Shown: positions 1 through 7,564 of the stretch, in pieces
How positions within the stretch are numbered: the stretch's first letter is position 1
Layout: every line of letters starts with the position of its first letter
Assembly: GCA_937951675.1 (NCBI GenBank)
Contig: CALFBI010000010.1
Coordinates: 1-64,000, forward strand
Origin: an uncultured Verrucomicrobiales bacterium
Lineage (GTDB): Bacteria > Verrucomicrobiota > Verrucomicrobiia > Verrucomicrobiales > Akkermansiaceae
Direction: 5' to 3'
DNA: 64,000 nt
The notes under the pieces: model-generated
Database searches by the model: none
What the model saw: the letters and a program-made list of their open reading frames with translations, nothing else
What the model was told of the DNA's origin: nothing
Position numbers and translations under genes: made by a program

Positions 1-1
1 C

Positions 2-775
2 TTTAAACGAGCCATCGCAAAGGCCGCTAGTGATGCGGGGCAGGGAATTGTTTACGGGGAAGGTGCCTTAACGTTGACACAGTTAAGAACTAAAGCGGCT
101 CGGTTATGGTTAGAGGTCGTGAGTAATGACCCCAAAGACCCTGAAAGCCGTCTGCAAATGGGGCTTTCTTACGCTGAAGTAGCGAACCTACTTCAAGAAA
201 CAGGCGAGATTCGTAAAGCGGAAAAAGTGGCCACCCAAGCCTTAAGTGTTTTGACCCCGTATCAAAAACGGTTTCCGAAAGAAGCACGGGCAAGCTTAGC
301 AGTCGCAGCGCAAAAAGGTGTCATAGCTCTTTCGCAATGGGATCGAAGTGCGACCAAGAAATCAGAGGAAAGCCTCACCCAAGCCCTGGAAATGGTAGAG
401 GGCGTTCTTAAAGAACAACCTGGTCTTGTCGAAGCGCAATACCGCCGCGCAATGTTACTATGGCAATTTTCGGAAGTGTTTGATGGTCTCGCGAACCCTG
501 AGAAATCAGGTGAAGTTCTCGTGCAAGCTCAGCAGCAGTTATCCGCGATTTTGACGAATGCGAATTCGTCCCTGGAGACCGAAAAAATTTCCCGGTCCTT
601 TGCTTACCTCTCTGCTGATGTGGGCGATTCATATGAGCTGAAGGGGAAGAAAGAAGCTTCCCAAAAAGCTTTTAAGAATTCCCTCATGCAATGGGAGAAA
701 TTGCTTGAATCAGATCCTAAGAGCCTCGAATACCAAGAAGGTTATGATTGGGTTTTAAGCCGAATCAAACAGTAG
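2..775 (+). CDS. TPR-repeat protein, 3' end only
   Basis: The frame is open from the left edge of the window, so this is the C-terminal ~257 residues of a longer protein. An in-frame TTG at 74 is only an internal codon. The sequence is entirely amphipathic helix pairs rich in Ala, Leu and Glu with TPR-like spacing (for example the stretch around YAEVANLLQETGEIRKAEKV and the C-terminal DSYELKGKKEASQKAFKNS). Such tails occur on Verrucomicrobia/Planctomycetes Ser/Thr kinases and on large TPR scaffold proteins. The catalytic part, if there is one, lies outside the window. It ends just before a transposase fragment, so its natural 3' end may have been altered by that insertion. Confidence 0.75.
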   Translation, partial: FKRAIAKAASDAGQGIVYGEGALTLTQLRTKAARLWLEVVSNDPKDPESRLQMGLSYAEVANLLQETGEIRKAEKVATQALSVLTPYQKRFPKEARASLAVAAQKGVIALSQWDRSATKKSEESLTQALEMVEGVLKEQPGLVEAQYRRAMLLWQFSEVFDGLANPEKSGEVLVQAQQQLSAILTNANSSLETEKISRSFAYLSADVGDSYELKGKKEASQKAFKNSLMQWEKLLESDPKSLEYQEGYDWVLSRIKQ

Positions 776-777
776 AA

Positions 778-1461
778 TCTTTATGGACTTGTCACCTTTT
801 TTCTTCGCGTTCGGCGGGTCCATCGGTCTACTTCCTTTCCAGAGTGAAAGAAAACATGAAGCTTGGGAGCCCGGCACCGCAAGGGTTTGATCGAGATGAC
901 CCAATCAATCAAGGAGTGCTCAGGGACGATTTTGTGACCAACAGCTGCGGCACCATGATCCGCCGAGTTCGGTTCCTCATTCCAGAAACCAACGAAGAGA
1001 TCGAGTTTATTACAAACCTAGCAAAAGTCGTTCCTCCCGGGCTAGTGGCGCAACTTTATTTCATGCGATGGAGAATTGAAAAGAGCTTCGATGAATTAAA
1101 GAACAAGCTTTACGAAAGTAAAGCTTGGGCGATGAGCCCAAATGCCAAAAGAATGCAAGCCGCCTTCATCATCTTAGCTTATAACTTGGCTCAGCTACTG
1201 CATGAGAAAATAGAAGGGCCTGGAGATCAAGAAAAGCGACCGATGGACCCACCGAACGCGAAGAAAAAAGAAAAACGCTTGCAAGAGCTCAAAACCAAAG
1301 CTGAAGGTCACATCAAACAACTTCCGCTCTTGCGGGAAATCTACCAGAAACCAAGTCAGTTAAGCGCTAAGTTTTATCGGTGGCTCAGAGCCCACCTTCA
1401 CAACGAGGCTCCTTGGGAAGTTGCTCAGCAGCGATTAATTACCATCTACGAAAGGTTTTGA
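778..1461 (+). pseudogene. IS4-family transposase, C-terminal fragment
   Basis: The recognisable part starts around 825 (YFLSRVKENMK) and runs to the stop at 1461. It carries the IS4 YREK signature Y-x2-R-x3-E-x6-K in AQLYFMRWRIEKSFDELKNK, followed by the usual hydrophobic helix AAFIILAYNLAQLL. The glutamate of the DDE triad lies in this signature. The N-terminal half with both catalytic aspartates is missing, so the fragment cannot be active. No terminal inverted repeats could be assigned. It marks the left boundary of an accessory island and lies directly against the end of the preceding TPR gene. Confidence 0.8.
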
Positions 1462-1830
1462 CGAGATACTTTGGACACCGTTGTTTTTGTGTCCCGTTTT
1501 GGCGTGGCCCAAACAACGAGAAGCGCCGAGTGCGACGTAATCGAGATCACTCAAGACAGAACATTGATAAGGCTGAACCGAATCAGGGTAAAGGCTCTCA
1601 AGAATCGAGAAAAAGTCTTGAGCGGTAGGCGTATTGAACTCATGTATTTTAGGCATTGAGTCAATTTTCCGGGGGAGCTCTCAGGTCAAGCCTATATTGC
1701 GATATTTTGCTGATAATAAGAGGCCTGAAACACTAAAATAAGTTCGGCTCACCCCTGAAAAAGAGAACTCTAAGAAGTCATTCTAAGAGCAACAAACGGC
1801 CAATAAGAAGGTGTTTTTAAGACAAGTTTT
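1462..1830. other. Intergenic stretch without a supportable gene
   Basis: About 370 bp between the transposase fragment and the minus-strand immunity gene. Short frames exist on both strands (for example 1471-1659 plus and 1435-1656 minus) but none resembles a known family or has a convincing start. Part of it may be the decayed right end of the IS4 element. No tRNA, terminator or repeat could be established. Confidence 0.4.
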
Positions 1831-2130
1831 CTACACCGATCTTACCCCCCTTATTAACAAAACAACTCTTTTAAACGCTTCTCTGAAATTGTCATATTCT
1901 TCATCACACCCGCCAAAACTAATCATATCTTCGATAGAAGGCTTATTAATCCCAATCTCTCCATCAGATGCGATATATATTTCCAGCAATCCAGTTTTTA
2001 ACTTAATACTATACCAGTGTCCTCCTTCATCCCCTTGGTGAACATTAAACATTAAGCCCTTCAACTTACACTCTTGCTCAATTTTACTTTTAAATTCCTC
2101 CAGAAACATAAGCAATCTATTAATACTCAA
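1831..2130 (-). CDS. Small acidic protein, probable immunity protein of the adjacent toxin
   Basis: A 99-residue, soluble protein with no signal peptide or membrane segment. The proposed start is a TTG at 2130 that overlaps the TGA of the upstream toxin fragment (TTGA overlap), suggesting translational coupling. An internal ATG at 2109 is the alternative start. The family is not recognised. Position, size and content (GDEGGHWYSIKLK then a beta-rich middle and a C-terminal helix) fit a cytoplasmic immunity protein encoded right behind a polymorphic toxin. The function is inferred from context only. The DNA is more AT-rich than the chromosomal genes further right, which suggests transfer. Confidence 0.5.
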   Translation of the reverse strand: MSINRLLMFLEEFKSKIEQECKLKGLMFNVHQGDEGGHWYSIKLKTGLLEIYIASDGEIGINKPSIEDMISFGGCDEEYDNFREAFKRVVLLIRGVRSV

Positions 2131-2858
2131 AAAAAGCTAACTCTACCCTTGGAAGATATATGTATATTACCTTTATTAATTTTAGCGATAATACTTCCAT
2201 TCGCATTCCTTATCACACTATCGCTCCTAGGACCATACATTCTACCCTTATAGGCTTTACCTGGATTTGTAACTCTTTTGACGCCACTATAAGAATCTTC
2301 TACTTTATCAACAATCTTGTTTATTTTCTTCAAAGCATGATCTGCGTCTTTCGCTTTTATCTTGTTGATCTTACTCACAATTATTTTAACCCTCTCAGAT
2401 TTAGATAAAGTTTGCGGCCTCCAAGTTTTTGCGGCAAGCCTCGAAAACCCCGCTTTAATTGAAGAACCAGCTTTACCAAAAGCAGATTTAGCTGCAGTTC
2501 CGGCCCTAGCTGCACCATTTGCTAATGCTGATGTAGCTTTACCTATCGGCAAAAGAGAGGCAATATCCAAATCAGCCTGCATAATACCGTGGTCAGGAGG
2601 AGGCAGTATAAACTCGATTATTTCACCTTTATCATTAACTCTCACCAATCCACCTAAAGGGCCTTCAACAATTCCGCCTTCACTATGGTTTCCCTCCGCA
2701 TTATACAAGTGGTTCATTGCGGTCATGAAGAAGGTGTGACCCCATGATCCTCCGGATATTTTTTGAGTCACTGTAGCGGTAACGGCACCAACAACTGCAG
2801 AACGAACATATTTAAGAAATGGGTCACCATTTCCAATATTATGAAAAGGGGTCGGTCC
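2127..2858 (-). pseudogene. Polymorphic toxin C-terminus, 5'-truncated
   Basis: The frame can be read from 2858 to the stop at 2127. The first in-frame start-like codon is a GTG at 2771, but homology-like sequence begins earlier (NGDPFLKYVRSAVVGAVTAT then KISGGSWGHTFF), resembling the end of an Rhs or hemagglutinin trunk. Next come an Ala/Gly-rich pretoxin segment and a basic C-terminal tip ending in KGNIHISSKGRVSFF. An in-frame stop precedes 2858, so the trunk has been lost. It lies head-to-head with the secreted toxin at 2959, as if a cassette were displaced or inverted. The toxin family is not identified. It may still be translated as a short orphan from the GTG. Confidence 0.55.
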
Positions 2859-2958
2859 TCACGCGGCAACATTTTCAGGTGCCAATGTGAAATTCTCCCT
2901 GGAAAGGGCTACTTGTCACCACGAGCTTGATGTGATAAAACAAGCACCTTAAGTAAAC

Positions 2959-4665
2959 GTGCTACAAACCATTCATCATCGGATCAGCGCCGCTTTGACT
3001 CTTGTAGTCATGGTGATGAGTGTCTTTTTCCTGCCTCCGGTAGAAGCGCTTGGAAGCACCGGTTACAGTCAAGTGGGAGAGGAGGTGAACTCTTTTGGTG
3101 AAAGTGCTTACTCTAATGCTCTTCATACTCTTCTCAACGCTGACGAACGCGCCCTGAAAGGTGCTTGGCAGAACGCAGCCTTAAGCGGGGCCCAGGCTGC
3201 AGGAGCTAATTATATAGCGCATGGGCCTCTAGAAGGCTTATTTGAAAAAGGCATTGCTGAATACAGCTTGAAACCTGTATTGCATGGGGTGGTGCAAGGA
3301 GGAGTGGCCGAAGCCTTTGGTCATGATTTTGAGGCCTCATTTGGAGCCGCAGTAGCAGGTAGCCTTACTGGTTCTTTAACCCGGGATATTAGCTTGAAAA
3401 GAGGAGCAGCTAACTTGGGCGAGATCAAAAAACTTGCAAGTCAGCTTTCTGCTAATACAGGCCAAATTACCGCGGGTCTCTTAGGAGAAGATCCTAATCT
3501 AGGCCGACAAATCGGAGAAAACGTATGGGAATATAACCACACAAAGGAGCTTACTAATCAGGCAATTAAAAATGCTGAAAATAAGTTCTTAGAAATTTCA
3601 GATGCTTTGGTTGAGCTTGGTAAAGCAAAAGACGGGCCAGTTGATCAAGCGAAAGTTGACGCCTTAGTAGGTGAGGTTGTTACAGTATTCGAATCATATC
3701 TGGATACAGTTGATCATGCTGATGAGATGCTTACTTCTTGGTCGGATGACGCATTCCGGTTAGCCTTTACAAGTGCAGATGAAAAAGCGCTAGCCAAAAT
3801 TAAGGGCTTACCAAATCTTCTTTTGAGAGGGACTCTCAGGATATCCGATGAAGCTATGGCCAGGAATTTTGAGCGGGGTGAAGATTTATCTGAGAAGCGC
3901 GATCGGCAGTATGTTTTTATAAATGGTATACATGATACCACGGTTGGGGTGGAATATACCGCGGATGGAGCTTCATTACTTCTTGGGGGAGGAGTTGCTA
4001 CGCTGGGGGCGAAAAAACTAATCACGAAATATGGAGTGAAAGGGGCGACGAAGATCGCGACGCGTGTGGCGGCGCGTGAAGCAGCGAAAGCGACCTTGGC
4101 GAGTCAGGCGAGTGGTAAGTTGTTTCAAGCGGCAGAGGCGGCAGGAGCCGATAAAGAAAAGCTAAAATTTTTACTGAAAGGGCGGGACGTGTTTTTACAG
4201 GTCAAAGCCTTGCGAGCGAAAAAATTGCTACAGGAAGTGAAGAACTTGGGTAAGAGTCAACCAAGTAAAAAGAGTTCTCACGTATTAGGGGAAGATTTCG
4301 TTAAGAACGGGAAGCCCATTCAACGCCACTCGAGTATTGCCCCAAAGAAGGGACCGTTTGTTCCAGATGAGTATTGGAATAAGAATGCTCCATCAAATGT
4401 GACTCCAGGGACAAGTCGTTTGGACCATACGAAGGTCAACAAAGATACTGGAAAGCTAGAACAATCACGAGTGACGTATGATGAGTTTGGTCGACAAAAC
4501 TATCGCGTTGATAAAACCGACCACGGTAAACCTAGAGGTAATGGGCACCCTAATGATACGGGGCACACAGACCCTCACCTTCATGAAAGCATCTATGCCC
4601 CTCGAGGAACTCAAGGTCACAATCAAGACACTGGGCGTCGAGAGGTTAAACATAATTTGAAATAG
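2959..4665 (+). CDS. Secreted polymorphic toxin (CdiA/FHA-type pretoxin with His-rich tip)
   Basis: 568 aa from a GTG start; the frame is open only back to 2953, so the start is tightly constrained. A basic N-terminus (IHHRISAAL) and the hydrophobic run TLVVMVMSVFFLPPVEA look like a Sec signal ending near residue 31. Residues 35-180 resemble the Ala/Gly-rich pretoxin region of filamentous-hemagglutinin/CdiA proteins (LKPVLHGVVQGGVAEAFGHD, then GQITAGLLGEDPNLG). A second Ala/Gly stretch lies near 340-390. The last ~90 residues form the toxin tip with GRQNYRVDKTDHG, a Gly/His/Pro stretch and TDPHLHES. Clustered His and Asp suggest a metal- or acid-base nuclease, but the family is not certain. 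There is no beta-helix or Rhs trunk. An Imm50-like gene follows after 3 bp. Confidence 0.65.
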   Translation: MLQTIHHRISAALTLVVMVMSVFFLPPVEALGSTGYSQVGEEVNSFGESAYSNALHTLLNADERALKGAWQNAALSGAQAAGANYIAHGPLEGLFEKGIAEYSLKPVLHGVVQGGVAEAFGHDFEASFGAAVAGSLTGSLTRDISLKRGAANLGEIKKLASQLSANTGQITAGLLGEDPNLGRQIGENVWEYNHTKELTNQAIKNAENKFLEISDALVELGKAKDGPVDQAKVDALVGEVVTVFESYLDTVDHADEMLTSWSDDAFRLAFTSADEKALAKIKGLPNLLLRGTLRISDEAMARNFERGEDLSEKRDRQYVFINGIHDTTVGVEYTADGASLLLGGGVATLGAKKLITKYGVKGATKIATRVAAREAAKATLASQASGKLFQAAEAAGADKEKLKFLLKGRDVFLQVKALRAKKLLQEVKNLGKSQPSKKSSHVLGEDFVKNGKPIQRHSSIAPKKGPFVPDEYWNKNAPSNVTPGTSRLDHTKVNKDTGKLEQSRVTYDEFGRQNYRVDKTDHGKPRGNGHPNDTGHTDPHLHESIYAPRGTQGHNQDTGRREVKHNLK

Positions 4666-4668
4666 CTT

Positions 4669-5058
4669 ATGAATAGTTCGGATATTAAGGGTGTTGAACA
4701 AGTTGAATCATTATTGGGGAAATGGTCTCCAAGTGATTTGGCCATGATTGAAGGAGTTTCGTTGAAATCAAATTTGGAGGGCGGGGTAACGACTTTGGTT
4801 CTGCAAGCGCTTTTTCAAGCTAAAGCCGATAGTTGGCCTGATTTTGATAAGGAAATGATTCCAGTTACAATTTGTTTTAATGATGTCGGAAACTTGCATT
4901 TGAAAGGGTTTGGAGGTGGAGCTGTTCAGATAATGGGATTTGATATTCGCTTCGTAGGTGACAGGGGATTGGAGGGCATTAACTACGAAATCGAAGATTA
5001 TGAGGATGACCGAATTCGGTTCCAATGCCGTAGCGTAGAGGTTCAATCAGCAGGATAG
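4669..5058 (+). CDS. Imm50-like immunity protein
   Basis: 129 aa, ATG start 3 bp after the toxin stop. It is acidic and cytoplasmic. The pattern LLGKWSPSDLAMIEGVSLK, then VTICFNDVGNLHLKGFGGG and a C-terminal RIRFQCRSVEVQ follows the layout of Imm50-type immunity proteins (a W-x-S start, an F-x-D-V-x-x-L-x-L-x-G-F core strand and a late F-x-C strand). The role inferred from family and position is neutralisation of the toxin encoded immediately upstream. The family assignment is by eye and should be treated as probable. Confidence 0.6.
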   Translation: MNSSDIKGVEQVESLLGKWSPSDLAMIEGVSLKSNLEGGVTTLVLQALFQAKADSWPDFDKEMIPVTICFNDVGNLHLKGFGGGAVQIMGFDIRFVGDRGLEGINYEIEDYEDDRIRFQCRSVEVQSAG

Positions 5059-5099
5059 TGATGAATGTTTTGTCCGCACCCAATGCTGGCGCGAAATAA

Positions 5100-5248
5100 A
5101 ATAGGCACCCAAGCTGTCCTGCAAACACCGTTCCGTCACGCCTCGTGCTGGCTCCTTCGTCGCTGTGGCACGAGTCGCGCCGTCACTCGTGCGTTGGTTG
5201 TTCGGCGGCGGTCGCTGGGCCTCGATGCTCAACTCTGGCGGCTCGTTC
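5100..5248. other. GC-rich, hairpin-rich block, possible attC-like recombination site
   Basis: About 150 bp that are clearly more GC-rich than their surroundings and non-coding by inspection. It contains a perfect 8-bp inverted repeat with a 9-base loop at 5168-5192 (GCACGAGT and ACTCGTGC) and the short palindrome CACGCCTCGTG near 5137. A GTTCGGC box near 5201 and a TGCAAAC box near 5118 enclose about 80 bp with imperfect symmetry. This is the general format of integron attC sites or of related palindromic repeats. The block ends exactly where an IS3 remnant starts. The attC reading is an inference and the boxes are not perfect consensus matches. Confidence 0.35.
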
Positions 5249-5455
5249 TGCACCTGTAACCTTTTTTCGTAGTCGGGCCGCACGGCACTTATATGATCCA
5301 TATAACTACTGAAAAAATGAACCGATATTACGATCCAGAATTCAAACAACAAGCTGTTGAACTTGTTCTGACCACAGGAAAATCAATTAAACAAACTGCC
5401 AAAGAACTTGGGTGCTCCGCCAGCTCTTTAGGTGAGTGGAAGCGAGAATACATCA
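5249..5455 (+). mobile_element. IS3-family remnant A (left end plus 5' part of orfA)
   Basis: It begins with TGCACCTGTAACC, shared with remnant B at 8123, which is probably the element's left end (IS3 ends usually begin with TG). OrfA starts at the ATG at 5317 with MNRYYDPEFKQQAVELVL and the helix-turn-helix [20 protein letters not shown], typical of the Tnp_1/HTH domain that binds IS ends. Homology stops near 5455, where the sequence switches to a tyrosine-recombinase tail. No orfB and no right end are present. It differs from remnant B at several bases, so the two copies are not a very recent duplication. Confidence 0.75.
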
Positions 5456-5735
5456 ATGCCGCAGACGTCGCCAAATCAGGTTTTTGCCACTTGATGAGGC
5501 ACACCTGTGCACCCATATGCTAGAAAACGGTGCGGATATTAGGTTTATCGAGCAACAGCTAGGACATGCCAAGCTTGAGATCACTCAAATTTACACCGCA
5601 GTGAGCATTAGAAAGCTCAAAGAAGTGCATACCGAGAACCCATCCCGCAAAGCTTCGCTAGGCGTCTTAAATCGCGTGCGTGCTTTAATTATCGCCTTGC
5701 AATGTTGCAACATGTGTAATAACTTTAAAATATGA
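5455..5735 (+). pseudogene. Tyrosine recombinase/integrase C-terminus, frameshifted
   Basis: The sequence reads [13 protein letters not shown] in one frame and continues as [20 protein letters not shown], then [13 protein letters not shown], in the next. One base is missing near 5512 (GCACCC where GCAACCC would restore the frame). The H-x-x-R-H box, the LGH motif and the QIY tyrosine are the C-terminal catalytic elements of phage-type integrases. The N-terminal two thirds are replaced by the IS3 remnant, so the gene is dead. The tail beyond about 5655 is not integrase-like. Its stop overlaps the ATG of the downstream antitoxin (ATGA at 5732), possibly by chance. Confidence 0.75.
5702..5713. 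promoter_or_regulatory. Perfect 12-bp palindrome, candidate antitoxin operator
   Basis: ATGTTGCAACAT is a perfect palindrome lying 18 bp before the antitoxin ATG. AbrB/MazE-like antitoxins normally repress their own operon through such sites, so this is the likely operator. Recognition is by position and symmetry only. Confidence 0.4.
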
Positions 5736-5959
5736 CTACAGCAAGTAAAGTAAGGCAAATGGGAAATTCATCTGCGGTTATTTTGCCTAAAGAATACATG
5801 GCTCGATACCATTTAGATCAAGGTGATCAGGTGAATCTTGTAGAAACAGCAGAAGGAATTTTGATTACGCCTTATGATGACGGGGCGGCTCGTCAAATGG
5901 AGCTAGCTGCAAAAGTGATGCGTGAAAACCGTAATATGCTAAAAAAATTAGCGGAATAA
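5732..5959 (+). CDS. AbrB/MazE-type antitoxin
   Basis: 75 aa. The N-terminal half, [20 protein letters not shown] then [18 protein letters not shown], is a SpoVT/AbrB swapped-hairpin DNA-binding domain. The C-terminal ~30 residues ([20 protein letters not shown]) form a flexible helix of the kind that wraps the partner toxin. The stop is directly followed by the toxin ATG (TAAATG), giving a coupled operon. Doc toxins are usually paired with Phd, but AbrB-like partners are also known. Expected role: neutralising the Doc toxin and repressing the operon, perhaps through the palindrome at 5702. Confidence 0.85.
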   Translation: MTTASKVRQMGNSSAVILPKEYMARYHLDQGDQVNLVETAEGILITPYDDGAARQMELAAKVMRENRNMLKKLAE

Positions 5960-6358
5960 ATGTCGAAAGAAGAACCAGAATGGCTGCTAAAACAAGTAGT
6001 GCAGAGTTTTCATGACCAGCAGTTGAAAGAGCATGGTGGGGCACACGGAATAAGAGACGAGGGTATGCTTGAATCGGCTTTGAGTAAGCCTTTGCAGATG
6101 TGGAATTATGAAGATTCTAAGTCTGATATACCAAGCTTAGCCGCTGCATATGCATATGGCTTAGCTAAGAATCATCCATATGTTGATGGGAATAAACGAA
6201 CAGCGGCTATCGCTTGCGAAGTGTTCTTGCTATTGAACGGATATGAATTTACCGTTGATGAGACAGTAAAATATCCTAACTATTTGGCTTTAGCTTCAGG
6301 CGATCATAGTCAAGAAAGCTTCGAAGAATGGCTTAGAGCAAATGTTATTTTAGTATAG
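5960..6358 (+). CDS. doc: Doc-type Fic toxin (death-on-curing family)
   Basis: 132 aa, the normal length for Doc. It has the Fic/Doc core: the N-terminal HGIRDEGMLESAL region, the substrate-pocket helix LAAAYAYGLAKNHPY, and the catalytic loop H-P-Y-V-D-G-N-K-R-T-A. P1 Doc inactivates elongation factor Tu by phosphorylation, and family members with this shortened motif are expected to act likewise. No inhibitory helix is visible in the toxin itself, so inhibition must come from the AbrB-type antitoxin encoded directly upstream. The gene appears intact. Confidence 0.88.
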   Translation: MSKEEPEWLLKQVVQSFHDQQLKEHGGAHGIRDEGMLESALSKPLQMWNYEDSKSDIPSLAAAYAYGLAKNHPYVDGNKRTAAIACEVFLLLNGYEFTVDETVKYPNYLALASGDHSQESFEEWLRANVILV

Positions 6359-6420
6359 ATTGAGCTTCTTACGCGTGTTCTTTACTTCTTTTTGATTAGC
6401 TGCTTATCTTAGTAGCCAAG

Positions 6421-6927
6421 ATGGTATTGGCCTCTAAAATAAAAAATGCGCTTACGGTCTGGCTTTACGCCATGATAGTAATGCTATCCTTGGGCGAAAC
6501 ACGCGCCGAGGATTTTTTTTGCAGCTAGCCATCTTGAGTCGGGGCAAATCGCAGTCGTAAACCAAGGAAGCATCAGCGATTTTTACGATGCTTTCCAGTA
6601 TGATGCGTCAGGGTTCACTGTTGCCCCAAAGGGACCACTATATGGACGTCAACGGGTAAAAAGACCTCGGTTGAGAACGCCTTTGGGCACTGGAAAAAAC
6701 ACGGCAAGGAGTTCCCTGAGTTCCAGAACGCTAAACAATACGCTGATGGGACATACAGCTTCATGACCAAGCCTCCGAAGGGCACATTGACTAAGACTCG
6801 ACCAAACGGAGATAAGCTATTCTACAATCCAAAATCGAACACGTTCGGTGTTCAAGATGTGAATGGTGCGCCACGAACGATGTTCCGTCCGAGTGGAGAT
6901 GGAATGAAATATTGGAACAATCAATAA
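6421..6927 (+). pseudogene. Small secreted polymorphic toxin, interrupted by two frameshifts
   Basis: The ATG at 6421 opens MVLASKIKNALTVWLYAMIV followed by MLSLGETRA, a clear signal peptide. A run of eight T at 6513-6520 breaks the frame; with seven T it would continue as EDFFAASHLESGQIAVVNQG. A second shift near 6650 leads into the toxin tip: KKTSVENAFGHWKKHGKEFP, QNAKQYADG, PPKGTLTKTRPNGDKLFYNP and a YWNNQ end at 6927. That tip matches a widespread C-terminal domain of CdiA/Rhs toxins, probably an RNase. The complete protein would be only ~165 aa, so the architecture is signal, short linker, toxin. The CPCC gene follows at once. Confidence 0.65.
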
Positions 6928-6929
6928 CG

Positions 6930-7127
6930 GTGAGATCGAAAACAGAACTACTTCCTTGTCCTTGCTGTGGTCGAAAAGTTTTAGAGGAACTTGGGAACTA
7001 CGAAATCTGCGATGTGTGCGGATGGGAAGATGACCCTGTGCAATCGTCTGACCCTGACTTTGAAGGCGGAGCAAATGAGCAAAGCCTGAATCAGGCGAAA
7101 GCTGAATGGGAAAGGAAGTCCACATGA
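6930..7127 (+). CDS. CPCC-family cysteine-rich protein, candidate immunity protein
   Basis: About 65 aa from the GTG at 6930, two bases after the toxin stop; a TTG at 6912 overlapping the toxin end is the alternative start. The pattern LPCPCCGRKVLEELGNYEIC with the following VCGWEDDPVQ, SDPDFEGGAN and SLNQAK is the CPCC domain, which binds zinc through its Cys pairs and is found next to polymorphic toxins. The inferred job is immunity to the upstream (now broken) toxin. Its TGA overlaps the ATG of the next toxin (ATGA at 7124), so it is part of a polycistronic chain. Confidence 0.7.
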   Translation: MRSKTELLPCPCCGRKVLEELGNYEICDVCGWEDDPVQSSDPDFEGGANEQSLNQAKAEWERKST

Positions 7128-7564
7128 AAAATGCACTACAATTCCTCCTAACCTTGTTTACGATTCTGTGTTGCGCTACGATAAGTAGTGCTAACATACA
7201 GGAATCACAAGCGGGAATAGCTTTTGAAAAAGCATGTGTTCTTGAGGGAGAAATAGGCTTTGGAGCTGATTTTAATGCCCCAAACAGTCCACCGAGAGTT
7301 CTAGTGGACAGTAATGCTACTACTGGTTTGAAGGCAGGCCCATCTTTACGAGGTGTCCCAGGTGCAGCATATGACCTCCCAACTCTGACAACGAAACCAT
7401 CACTTAATACAAGAATCAATATTCGTGGAATGCTTCCGGCGCAGCCTGGACGATTTGGAGATGGAATTATTGGAGGTCAAGCTCTTGAGAATAATATACC
7501 ACTCATAACAAACGATAAGGCGCTGAAAGCTGCGGTTGAATCGCTAGGAGGAGCAACTCGATGA
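7124..7564 (+). CDS. Secreted PIN-like nuclease toxin
   Basis: 146 aa from the ATG at 7124, preceded by AGGAAG at 7113; an upstream in-frame start at 7106 is less likely. MKNALQFLLTLFTILCCATI followed by SSA is a signal peptide. The rest has a PIN-like layout: an N-terminal VLVDSNATTGL (acidic residue plus Asn after a strand) and a C-terminal DGIIGGQALENNIPLITNDK, with the conserved aspartates expected to bind Mg2+ for RNA cleavage. This resembles the PIN tips on Rhs proteins, but here no trunk is attached. It is coupled by 4-bp overlaps to the CPCC gene upstream and the immunity gene downstream. The PIN assignment is by eye. Confidence 0.6.
   Translation: MKNALQFLLTLFTILCCATISSANIQESQAGIAFEKACVLEGEIGFGADFNAPNSPPRVLVDSNATTGLKAGPSLRGVPGAAYDLPTLTTKPSLNTRINIRGMLPAQPGRFGDGIIGGQALENNIPLITNDKALKAAVESLGGATR

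Noticed and set aside
1435-1659. Short frames on both strands after the transposase fragment
   Set aside because: Mutually overlapping, no family resemblance, no good start context.
2160-2739. Plus-strand frames opposite the minus-strand toxin fragment
   Set aside because: The minus strand has a coherent toxin-like protein with a coupled immunity gene; the plus frames are low-information shadows.
6817-7419. Minus-strand frame of 200 aa
   Set aside because: It lies opposite the toxin tip, CPCC and PIN-like genes, which have clear motifs and coupled starts.
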